From Bemisia tabaci (taxonomy: Eukaryota; Arthropoda; Insecta; Hemiptera; Aleyrodidae): a stretch of 64,000 bases of DNA. The stretch spans positions 40,127,372 to 40,191,371 of the forward strand of contig NC_092797.1 in assembly GCF_918797505.1 (NCBI RefSeq), given 5' to 3'. The notes under the pieces were generated by a model, which ran no database searches, was not told where the DNA came from, and was given only the letters and a program-made list of their open reading frames with translations. This document shows positions 34,034 to 45,860 of this stretch, one piece after another. How positions within the stretch are numbered: position 1 is the first letter of the stretch; the number at the start of each line of letters is the position of its first letter. A program made the position numbers and the translations under genes.

Positions 34034-37000
34034 ATGGCAGCCGTCGGAGAACCTTTGACACTAGCTAAAGGTATTGCATATAATATTTTTGTAATTATTG
34101 GGTTGCTTGGAAGTAGATTTTAAAGCAGGAAAATAAAGAATCCAAATCATTCCATCTAAGTTTACAATTGTGTTAGCTGGTGGCTCAAGTACTCTTGCTT
34201 CGATATGTTACCAGTTAACTCTTACAGTATCAAATAAATGGTTCCTTCCCTTTACATACTTCAGGTATATTGGCGATTTCTCCTTGTTTTCAATGGATAC
34301 TTTTCATTTCCATCAGCAAAATAGTGCTAATGTGACTGTAATATCTTTGACTGCTTGCTTTTGTTGGCATTCCTCAGTGTGCCTCTTGCAATCGAGGTTA
34401 TGTTTTAACAATAGATTTGTTTTTGTCGATCTGATTTACCTATTCATAACAGAAGCAAAAGTCCCAATTCTTGTATTGGCACCACAGTAACTCCATCACC
34501 ATCAGATATTTTGTCAACGATGCTGACTAACGACAATTCGACGGTGAAAGTCGGCAATCACATAACTCGGTTTGCGACGTCGCAGACTTCCTGTCATACT
34601 TTATTTTTTAAATGGAAAACTACTCAACGGCAATTCTTTAAAACTGTCATGATTTTTCTTCTCAATGCGAAGAAAATTCTGCAAAAACTTCAAGAAACAA
34701 CATCAATTTGTTCTCCTTTATAAAAATGACGTAGAGGCGGAGATTTTCAGACACCGCAAACGGGTGATTGCCGACTTTCACCGTCGAATTGGTCACAAGG
34801 TGTAAGTGAAATTTTCTGTACATGAGAAGCCAATGAAAGCAAAAAAAAATCAAGCATGGACACCTTAGGATATGTCACAGAGTCAACCAATTATAATTTT
34901 AACAAATAGCTTCATAATAGCTTTTTTCACTATTTATTTTCCATCTCAGTTCCCTGTTACTACATGTTCCTCTTTGGGTGTTGAAGCACTTATCCTCTGG
35001 TTGAGAGATTGAGTCAATGCCAAATAAGTTAATGCATCCTTAGACGGTAACAGAAGATCGTCTGATATAATTTTAGCATGGAAATTAATTGCGAGAATCG
35101 AGCTCGCGGATCTTCTGTCTCAGTCTGAAAATGCACTGACTGATTTAGTATGGACAAGAGGTGTCGTCAGATAAGTTGATACCATTGTTTACTTTTTGTT
35201 TGCAAGCACAGACGACGAATTTAGGTCTCTGCACAAAGTGGTGTTCGCAACTATTCACCTTGAAAACATCCGTCTCATGATCGTATCGTGAAAAAATTAC
35301 TTATCAGTTTTGATTCGCGACTTATACATGGTTGTGATTTCTGTGTGGCTAAAAATTAAAGTACCACAAGGTTTGAAAGTATTTAATAACTAATCTAAGC
35401 TTGTGTTCTTGCTTCTGGGAGAGTCGGATGTTTTCATGTGGATAGTAGTTACGCGAAAATACTTGCAAACCGAAAGTAACAATGGTCAACTCATCTGACA
35501 ACACCTCTGTAACTTTACAAAAAGATTCCCTTTTTGGCATGAAATTACTCATTTTGAGTTATATCCTATCTAAATATTCTAGAAGTTATCAAAATCTCTC
35601 AATGGTAAAATGTTAATTTCACTACTTTTTTCATATTGTTTCTAGATGTCAAAAGAGCGGCTGAACTACTTGAAAGGCTTCAAAAAAGTAAGTTTTCCTT
35701 TATATCCAGTTCCCATCTAAAACAATAACTGAGGGAGCCTCAGAAATTAATTCGAAACTATGTAATCCCTCTCCATTGCCTGAGAGTTTGCAAGTTTATG
35801 GCAAGCTGCGGAGCCACCATTAAAAGCATTTTTTTTTAAAGAATTTGGTCCTCATAATTAATTTTCTTATGAAAAAGACAGGGTTCAAAGTTGAAAAAGG
35901 TTGGAAGCAACTAAGAGAAGAACCAAGAAACTCAAAACGTAATGGCACCTGCGGTGCAAACAGGCACTTAGATAAAATCAGTCATTGTCTTTTATTTGTT
36001 TTCCTATGAGAAAAAAGACATTCAAACCCAAATTAGACACTTTTGAATGCATCATCAGAATGCCGAGTCAAATACTTACTCAATTATGAAAATTGTGGCA
36101 TTTATACTGCCCTCCTCAAGATTATCTCTTTAGCTGCGGATGGATTATCGAAAATGTAAAACAGCATGGTAATGGTATATCATCAAAATTCGATATATTG
36201 CATGATGAAGATAGGGCTTTAGTCTCATCCCGCCACCATACAAGGGTTGTCTCAAAAGTAAGTATGATAGTGCCATATCTTTTTAACGGTTCCATGAATA
36301 AAAAACCGGCAAAAAGGGTTTTGTGTGTCACACTCTCAGCTTTCTAACAAGCTATAGAACTTTAAATTCGATCTTCTAAAACGCGGAAAAAGTTAGTTTT
36401 TGTAAAGCCTATAGCCTAAAGCCAAAATTTGGAAGGGGAACAGTACTTAAATCACATGTTCTTGTGGCATGCAAGAGCTCCATTGCCTTTCTACAATATA
36501 CCTATCATCTTTTTCCAGGTGGCGAAGTGCCTGTCACTAAACTAGCTGCCTTACAAAAGGTGCTCCAGAGTGATTTTTTAGCCTCGGTGCGGGAAGTTTA
36601 TGAACATGTTTATGAAACTGTGGACGTTCAAGGTTCACCTGACATTCGTGCCTCCGCAACAGCCAAAGCAACAGTGGCAGCATTCGCAGCCAGCGAAGGA
36701 CATGCTCATCCGAGAGTCGTTGAATTACCAAAAACAGAGGAAGGTCTAGGTTTCAATGTCATGGGAGGGAAAGAGCAAAATTCACCTATTTACATCTCAA
36801 GAATTATTCCAGGTGGTGTGGCTGATCGACATGGTGGCCTAAAACGCGGTGATCAATTACTTTCAGTCAATGGAGTGGTGAGTCTGTGGCGTTTATTTGC
36901 GTTTCGGCAAACATATTAAATTACCAACTTCAGCTCATTATTATTTACTATTTACTTTTCATTAGCTTTAGATTTACTTTTAGAAGAACTCATCTGAAGA

Positions 37001-38751
37001 CTGCAAGAGAGGCAAATGAAAAGACAATACAGGTCTTTTCTAAGTGCTCTCATTTTTAAAAATCGAAAGATGAAAAACTGAAACCAAAGCTTACTATAGT
37101 AACTCAAAAGGAAAGTTTAAGGTATAGGAATAATGATAACCAAAAAAATGCAGAAATTTGTGTACAACGCGTCCATAAAAGTACAGAACTGTGCAATTGT
37201 GTGTAAACTTGAATCATTGATGGCTTACAAGTAGCATGTATACTTAAAATAGTGTATTTCCTTCGGAAAATACACTAATAATGAAATTGAAAAACCAGAG
37301 TTTGAGAGCTCCTGGCGATGATTCAATTTTTTCTTTTTGCCTTTGTGTTTTAAGTGATCTATTGGAAGATAAAATATTCAGATTTCAAAATATCAGTGGC
37401 AACTTTTTCCATATCTCATGACCTTAGCACAACTATAATACATTTGAATTAAATTCTGTTGATAGAGAGATGGTTTTGTTTTTTTTGTTATGAGCTAAAG
37501 TAAATTTTTGTAGGAACACAGAAACTTTTTCATTTTAGAGAGACAAAGCTCATGCAATCACTGTTTAAATTGCAAAGAAATATACTCTTTGACGTAACTT
37601 TGATTGCGACCGAAACTAATTATTAGACTCATTTTCAGCATGTAGTAGTCTCCTGTTTTTCTACCTTCACTCTCAGACAAGTCACGAAAACTGTACCAAA
37701 ATTAGGCGCTTCAAAGATGATACCACGGCGCGGGTGAACATATCCTCAGAGGAGTCATTCCATCCAACCCCTGTTCACATGGACACTACCTTCGCAAAAT
37801 TCAACATAGCTGACGCCAATCCGCCAAAACCTATGAGACGGGACGATGATTCTAACCACCTGATAACAATCGGGGTGTTTACATTCACATTTTTTTCGCG
37901 TTGATAGATATCTGTCTTGATTGACCTCAAGCTCTCCTCAATTGTACGCGGAAGCGTCCGCCATGTTGAGCAGGGATTGAATAGTACGACTCCTCTAACG
38001 AAATGTTCACATATGCCATAGTATCCTTTTTGAAGTGGGAAGCTTAAAAAAACGCAAATTTCTCACGCAGATTGTGAAGTTTAGAGTACATTTCAAAGTT
38101 TGCCGATGCACTCATCGTAATTTTTGAGACATTATTTATAAGGAACAACTCTTATTTTTGCTCTAGCAAAAGTTTGCAACAGGGCCATTGTTGCACTGTT
38201 TTGTGAACAAATGATTGAAACCTCTGGCAAGGTAGTATTCTTACAAATTTTTTATTTATAATTGTGAAGAGATAGCAGTTTTAAACCTCTCTCTAAACCT
38301 CCGAATTCGCGGAGAGAATTTGTTCAAAATTGGAGATTCTGCAAGCAAGCACGGGAAAACTGCTGTCTCCCCACAATCTCAAACAGAATTTTAAAGGCAG
38401 TGGCAACACGTCTGTTTCCAAAACTAAGGAATATTTCACAAATGGTTTCTTGCAAATCACTCTTCTATCATTTCACATTCTCTTCTGGAAAAAAGTCCTG
38501 AAGTTATCTTTTTACTCAGCCCTTTCAAGAATACATTTTCTACTCTGTTTCACTGAAAATATCTCTAAAAATCTCTTCATTTCTGATTGCAGTCTGTTGA
38601 AGGGGAAAACCATGAAAAAGCAGTGGAACTATTGAAAGCAGCTCAAGGTTCTGTAAAATTAGTCGTTCGCTATACACCTAAGGTCCTTGAAGAAATGGAA
38701 ATGCGATTTGACAAACAGAGGGCGGCCAAGAAGCGACAGCAGTTCCATTAG
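34034..38751 (+). CDS. veli: Lin-7 / Veli, L27-PDZ scaffold protein
   Basis: Lin-7 proteins join CASK/Lin-2 and Mint/Lin-10 in a scaffold that places receptors and junction proteins on basolateral and synaptic membranes. Four exons (34034-34070, 35646-35687, 36519-36877, 38593-38751) join in phase to 198 residues, the usual length. After '[10 protein letters not shown]' the L27 domain covers about residues 12-65 ('[16 protein letters not shown]', '[13 protein letters not shown]'). Next is the conserved linker '[20 protein letters not shown]', then a PDZ domain at about 92-175 with the carboxylate-binding '[11 protein letters not shown]' and '[15 protein letters not shown]'. The C-terminus is basic. 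The first four exons of ATPsynB and this gene are arranged head-to-head across about 0.95 kb. The 3' UTR is about 1.2 kb, ending at AATAAA near 39962. Confidence 0.97.
34535..34790 (-). mobile_element. Intact family-A MITE with perfect 27-bp inverted repeats
   Basis: The left end AATTCGACGGTGAAAGTCGG (34535 on) is the exact reverse complement of the right end (34764-34790), 27 bases in all. At 256 bp it is the best preserved copy and defines the family. AATT at both edges may be a 4-bp target duplication or part of the termini. No ORF encodes a transposase. It is in veli intron 1. Confidence 0.9.
37709..38036. mobile_element. Inverted-terminal-repeat element in veli intron 3
   Basis: About 65 bases at each end are imperfect inverses: left 'cttcaaagatgataccacgg' and 'cagaggagtcattcca' pair with right 'ccatagtatcctttttgaag' and 'tagtacgactcctcta'. 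It is about 330 bp, CpG-rich inside, with no coding capacity. Confidence 0.7.
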
Positions 38752-39961
38752 AAGCCCGAGTATGTGAAATAGTGTGCAATTATTTAGCACCAAGTTGATT
38801 TAACAGTATTATGTGTTCAGCTCATTCTTTTGCACTTTGCAAACAAGTCAAAGAAGGAAAGGCTGCTCCTCAATTTTTATCCCTTGTTTTTACTCCATGT
38901 CTGTGTCTCTTTGACAAGTGAAATGTATTATTTTAAATAACTCCAGGCCAATTCTCACGCCATTTCAACTATTGGCATCAGCAATGAATTAGTCACAATT
39001 ATTTTATTCTTTTTCAAGTTTTTTTTGTTCATTTTAGCATTTGTTCAATGCGTGGCTAGAATAAAAACTACACAATTAAGTTTTTTACTTAAAATTTTTA
39101 AGTTTGTTTTATATGGAAAATGCATGTTCACAGATCTTTCCTCACACTTGCATTTTTCTATCACAGCCTGAGACTGGCTGCTTACATAATTTTATCATGA
39201 AACTTGACCTCTGAAACGTAGATCAAGACATTAGTTTGATGTTCACTTCTCTTGAATGTTTATGTTCTATATGTGTACCATACCTGTTTAAAATTCAAAG
39301 AAATTTTCCAGGATCAAATACCATTAGTTTCTTTGCTACCTTTAAAGAAACAGTTACATCCAGTTTCTAAGAAAGATATCAATTTTTAAGTTATAGTAGT
39401 AACGTTAAAACTCTTCAGCAGCGATTGACTATTTTGAAATGAAATCTCAGTATACATTTGACTTTACTATAACAATGTTGGCTCATTAATATTCTTACTG
39501 AACATTTATTTTTTTCACTAACAAGCAAAGTGAATTTACTCATTTTTTTACTGTGACAGTCCTGGTAGGTCCTTGTATTTTGAAACTATACTAATGTAAA
39601 AGAATCTTTTTATGCTGGTGGGTGCAGTGAGAGTTTATTGAGCACACGCAAATTATTAAGAGTAATAATAGTGAATCGGAAATAATTTTGAACAATAACT
39701 GCAAATTTTTGAAAAAGAGGCTTTTACTGACAAAACTTTGACCACATCCAATGTACCTTCAAATCATCTGCATTTTATTCCTTTCTTCACTATGGTAATC
39801 ACATGTCAAAACTAAAATTAGCAATAACTATCGTTCAGAAAATTTACTGTTATGTATTTCACCTTAATTGTAAGCTTGAGTTGTTCTTCCTGTTGTACAA
39901 TATCAACCATGATCTTGTATTATATTCATCAACTGTACATGAAAATTAAGCCTAGTTAAAA

Positions 39962-39967
39962 AATAAA
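39962..39967 (+). terminator. veli polyadenylation signal
   Basis: AATAAA is about 1.2 kb after the stop codon. The intervening sequence is AT-rich and without ORFs, as expected of a 3' UTR. Confidence 0.5.
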
Positions 39968-41448
39968 AGACTAAGTTAATGCTATCTGATTAGCTCATGA
40001 AATCTTTTTAATTCAAAATCATATCATTACACCCTGATCTATCGAAAATAATTGTAATATTTTGGCAAGCCTTTATGATCTCTCTGTATCTTTAAACATG
40101 TTGTAACATGTCAACAGAAATGCTATGATTTGCTCAAGTTTCACCCAGCAAAATCACTCCTTAAATCTTACTAGGGTGGTTAGGTTGTGCTGTTTCAAAA
40201 TAAAATTTGAATATGTGATATGTGTCATGTATCAATATGCAACTCAGAGAAGATTACGGAGAATCTATTCATGTTTCAATTTCAATTGGCTTAGTTTTCT
40301 CCACAAGATAGTGTGGTCCCAGCACTAATCTACCAGCAAGCAACTCAATTCAGAGCATCAGTCCATACTTTGAACTAACCCATCATGAAGAATATTACTC
40401 ATATGGCACAGGCCTTACATGGGTACCCGAAAAAACAGAGTGATCCAAAATTCCTGCTCCACAAGCGCCAGGCATCAAACCTGTAACTTTAGGTCAAATT
40501 GAAAAAAGAGACTTGAAATTTTGTGAGTGCTCCTAGGTCAAAGAAAACAACTTTTTGACACCCCCAAAATTTAAAGGGACCACCCTAAAAATAGGCAAGA
40601 ACCCTAAGGGTTACAGAGGTGATGAGGGACTCCCAAATCATCCTGCATAAGGGAAGTCAAATATTTTAAATGGCGCTCTTTTCCATTACTCAGTATGGTT
40701 CAAAGCAGCTCTGTAAAACCGAAATCCTTAACTCAGCAGGACTTTTAAAGAGAATAGAAACAAAAGGGTTTTTTATGATTTCTTGACAAATTTCTGGGGA
40801 CTTGCAAAAAATTATGGAGGTCTGACTAAATTCTAGAAAAATCTATTTTTCTTCCTCCTCCAATTTTTCAGGCAGGTGTATCTCTATCACTTGCAAAAAA
40901 AGAACCAACATATTGTCCTATTATAGGTTCTGCTCAAAATTTCAGATCTACACCAGAAAAAGCCCATCTTTTGAATGTTGAAAAGAACCCAGCAGATCAT
41001 ACGTATGGAATCCAAAGACATTTATATTGCATCCATGCCATTCCCCCGATTCAAGGATACTTGACAGATAAATTAGGGGAGGATTCGGTTGGTTTTAAGG
41101 AGTCACTAGCTCTAAATAATTATCTGCATGACAAGCAGCTGGTGTTTCCGAAATGTCTCAATTTAATTTACAAAAAATTATTCTGGGATGATCTCTTGCT
41201 TTACACAAAAGATGTAAGCATGAAAAAATGGGGAGATTGAGCCACTAGAGTTTTGAACATAAGTATCAACATTTAAAATTAAGATCTATCTTGATTTTTA
41301 TTTTGCCACTAGATAGGCTCACATGGAGTCAAATACATCTTTTTCAATTTATTCAACTGATTGTAATTATTGAGGGTAATTGATAAAATGAAAAAAAAAC
41401 AAAAAAGAAAATACAATAAAACTAGAGGTAATTGTTATTGGCAGCTCT
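39968..41448. other. Tail-to-tail intergenic region between veli and COG2
   Basis: AT-rich sequence of about 1.5 kb. The longest ORF (89 codons at 40971) has no recognisable domain. No repeat with clear ends was found. TTTATT copies at 41348 and 41449 are possible polyadenylation signals of the minus-strand COG2 gene. Confidence 0.45.
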
Positions 41449-41454
41449 TTTATT
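41449..41454 (-). terminator. COG2 polyadenylation signal
   Basis: TTTATT (AATAAA on the minus strand) lies 46 bases past the COG2 stop codon. A second one is at 41348. Confidence 0.55.
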
Positions 41455-41499
41455 CTTAATATTCGGAACCAAAGTCAAGTGGTGCTACAGTTGCTTGAG

Positions 41500-44400
41500 T
41501 CATTTACTCGGTTTGACCTCGATTGTGACCATATTTAAGAGCTCAGGTAGTTTTTCAACATCCGTTGTCTTCAAACCCAACTGTTCAATCTGAAACATTG
41601 CAGACAAAAATGAATGAGGTAACTAGAATCCAGAGCAGAATTTAAAAGCTAATAAAAGTAAAAGGTGCATACAATGAAGAGCGTAAAGATATAAATACAA
41701 GTACTCGGCAACAATTTTTTTTTAGGTAATTCTGACTCTAAAGGAGGAAGCATATCAATGGTGGATAGGGTGGATCGAATTTTTCGACTTTGAGAGGGGA
41801 AACGCGTATCTTCGAAAAAAAGTTGTCAAATGGGCCCCATATGAAGTACCCAAAATTTCGACGCATAAAATTGACCCCCTTGTACCGCATGAAGGCCTAG
41901 AAGATCTAAATTTTTAAGATTGAGTCTAGAAGAGCAAATTCCAATAAGATCAACAATTGTTCCAGGGCACATAGAAATACGATGGAAAATGCTTACCGCT
42001 TTGCAGTAAGCCGTGACATCGATTAGTAATTGTTGACGAATTTTTTCATCGTCACCACCACTGCTTCGGCTTTCTCCAGTTGTACGCTCTCGAATTTGTT
42101 TCAGTCTGCGCAAGCTTTCCTCAGTTTTTTGGACAGATTTAAGGACATCCTCAACTTGCTTAAAATACCTGGAAAAAACAGTACAAAATGTTGAATCACA
42201 TGAAAGAGCTTCAGGCTGTAGCTTCAGGAGTTTTGGACAGAGGAGAAATTCCAATCATTTGGAATAGATAGCGCTGTTCATAGGAACAATGTAAGCAAAG
42301 TTCAAAAGCCTCCAGTTCACAGGAATAACTAGAAAAGATTCTTGTAGAACGCTAAGAATATTTTCTTTTCTTTTGATAGGTTGAATATAATCCGACTGTA
42401 ATTTTATGAATGTTATAGGGTTATCCTTAGAACGGCTTAATAACTCATTCATTTGACAGCTAGGTATCATATGAGACCAGATGTGCAATCAGTTTATAAC
42501 AAATCACAAAGTAGTGTCAAAGAGTTATTGATACTTACTGAACTGTAATGAGGGATAAAATTTTAGCCAGCCAAAGTTGAGCATGATGCGGGTAATCTCT
42601 GAGAAAAGTTGTAGGTGGTCCAAGAATAGCGTTGACATAAGAGCACGGTGATTTTGGATTTTCACGATTTGTCCGTCGAAATAGACGAGGTGTATCACTC
42701 ACAGAACGAACATGTGGCAAACTCAACTCAGCTATTTCTTCAATCACAGACTTAGAAATCTGTACTAAACAAGCTTTTAGCAAATCCTCTGTGTCTGCAA
42801 TGCTGGAGTTTATTAAAATTAAAACTTCTTCAGAGGTTTGATCAACAAGTTTTAATTTGGCCAAATCTTGGAGCTCTGGTAAGCTTGAAATGAGAAATTC
42901 ACAATCGGAATAGAGATACGATTGGAACTGAGAATTTGAAAGAGAAGCTGATGGCAAGGCAGTTTCTTTCAAGGCACTAGTTATCCAAGAACAAAAACGA
43001 GAGATGATTTGAAGACTCAGTTTCCAAAATCTGTGAGCTAATTCCATGATGAAGATGTTTGGAGCCCAACATTGATTGATGCAGAGCCAGACAGTATTAG
43101 TGACTGTAAGGTGTGGAGACCTAGAGGTTGAAATGATGGTGGTGTACTTTTCTCTATCTATCAACAGATTTTCTAACTGGGTTGCAATTTGTTGAAAACG
43201 GAGCTGGAAATACACAGACAGATTCCACTTTTGAAGAAATGCCTGATATTGACTTTGGGATCTTAAAGCTTTCACCGTACCTTCATTTCCACATCTATGC
43301 TCCAATTCATTCAGAAAATGCATGGTTTCTGAATAACGCTGATGAAAAACATCAGGATTACCAGGTGCATATATTGTCTTCAGCCTCAATTCTAGACACT
43401 GATCTACTTCTGGCCACACACTATTGCACATGATATTAAATCCTTTGATAATTGGTGGATCTTTTGTTGGCCTTGTTAATTGAAGAATATATTTTAGATC
43501 ATTGTCTATAAAGGCCACAACACGAGAATATAAACCCTCCAAACCACATGGATCACTCAGGAGCGAATCTTCACTGATCAATTTATCCATCGCTGGAGAT
43601 ACAATCTGTGTCCGAATTAGATTTTCCACAACATCTGATTTTCCCAAAGTAACAAATAAATTCAAAGAGATTTTCAGGACATCCAGTTGTGATTCACCAT
43701 TTTTAAATGCTTCTAAGAACAGTCTATTCAAATGCGATAATAGGGAATCACTAATTTTATCCTGCAGCTGAAAAAAAGAAAAAGAACACACAATATGAAA
43801 GCACTGAAAATGAGGATATATTTGAAAGCAAATATTATTACTCAACAAACTGGCTAAAATGATCTTTTGAAGCATCGGGGAAAAATAGGATTGATTTTCG
43901 AGGAAAACACAAAAGGAGACTTAGAACAGATTGATAGCCTGTTGAACTTTCCTACTTATTGATGGGCAAAGTGCAAAACGACATATCTCCGTTTGTAATG
44001 TTGCAGACTCTCTATCAAACTTCATTTTTTCTTTGGAAAACTAGGCAACTTAATTCCTTAAACACTCCCTTGATTTTTCCTTTCTATTAGCAAATTATTC
44101 TGTACGAATTTCAGGCTATAAAGTTGGCTTATTTTTCTTCAAAAAAATAAAATAAGAGCAGATATTTTAAGAGGAAGAAGAAAGAAATGGAGCTAGGTAC
44201 ATGGTTTTGTACTTTGACCACCATTATGATTTAAAGAGAGAGAATATCGAGGAGACATTGAACCAATGAGGCCAAAACTAGTCTCTTGGGCTCTCTCTGA
44301 ATCAGAAAACTTTAATTCTCTTTTTAAATTTTCGGGATCTGTATTTGTAAAAGAGGAAGTAGCCTACTAGCTGTAATGCAAATTTTACTTAAGTGTCCAT

Positions 44401-45807
44401 ATGGAGAAAGCGCATTCCACAGTGCTGTAATGATTTTTCCAGAATTCAAACTGGTGAATCAGCACAATGGCTGGTTTTATTTGTTTGCAAAAATATCTTT
44501 ACTGAATACAGATGTTTCAGGGCGACCGATTCGGAAACTGACCTTTTCTGCTGGGCGGTCAGTTGAATGCTATGTAAGTTGGGAAAAATAAGTAAAAATT
44601 CTATACACAGGGAGTCATCATTCACTTTTTACTACTGGCACATTGAAACACTTTACGCTTGGTCTTAAAATGATGGTAAAGTTTGCTTACACACATTAAA
44701 CATTGAAAGAGAAGGCAAAATAACCTTCAAAATGGAGAATTTGCATGCAATTTTTTTTTTTTTTATTGCCTCATCTGAAAAAGCTTGAAGAGCTGATTTC
44801 ACAGTTTTTTTTTTTTTTTAATAATTATTTTTCGCTGACATGGGAAACAGTATAAAAATAGATTTAAAAGTGAGAAGATGCACCGCCTAGTGACGTCATC
44901 TGGCGGCTTTTCCATTTAAACACATATATTTTAGAAGATTAGATAATTTTGCCATAACTTCTCCAATAATTGTTCAATTCATGAACCAAGGGTATCTTCG
45001 TGTTCAGTTCACTCAGTAGTTTCTCTTATACAGGAAATTCATCAAATTTCAGACACCTGCAAATTCTCTATTTTGTTATTGGCAGGGCAACTCTAAAGTG
45101 TTTGCTACAAATCTCTTTTTCCAGTAATTTGTAATAATTTACCAACATCCATGTTCTAACAACAAAAAGGGCAGCCGATGATACATGTCAACCGTGAAAC
45201 TTCCAAACCACATATCTTGTTGATGATGTTTAAAAATCTCCACTCCTATTTTATTTTTTTGAAGAAGATCAAATCAAGATTATCCTTGAAGTTTTTTTAG
45301 AATTTACTTCCCAGGAAGAAGAAAAATTACGAAAGTTTTTAGGCATTGACAAGGAGTAGTACTTAATTTAAAAAATAAAGGATGACAGGAAGTCTGCAAC
45401 ATCGCAGACTGAGATAAGTGATTTGGAAGTTTCACCATTTATGTGTATCTGTGTTCGCTGGCTTTTTCTGTTACGTGAAACACATCTGAAACAGTTTGCT
45501 TAAACATACCTGTTGAAAATCTTTGGTGATATGCGATTGACACTTTTTGCTATAACAATTCAACCAACTGTATTCTGTTGCTGCTCTAGTTAAAAGTATA
45601 GTGCTAAGATTTTCAGTGTTAAGTAACTTTTCAAGTTTATAAGCTGCATTTTGCATTTTTGAAAAGTTTCTCAAACTCTCCTTCTTGGCAGCTAAACACT
45701 TCTTCTTCCCAACAAGCGCCTCAATATCCTCTATGGTCTTGTCCAGAACAAACTTGGTTTCCTATGAAAAAAGTAAGAAAAAATGTTTGTCCAAATCATG
45801 AGGATAC

Positions 45808-45860
<53 letters not shown>

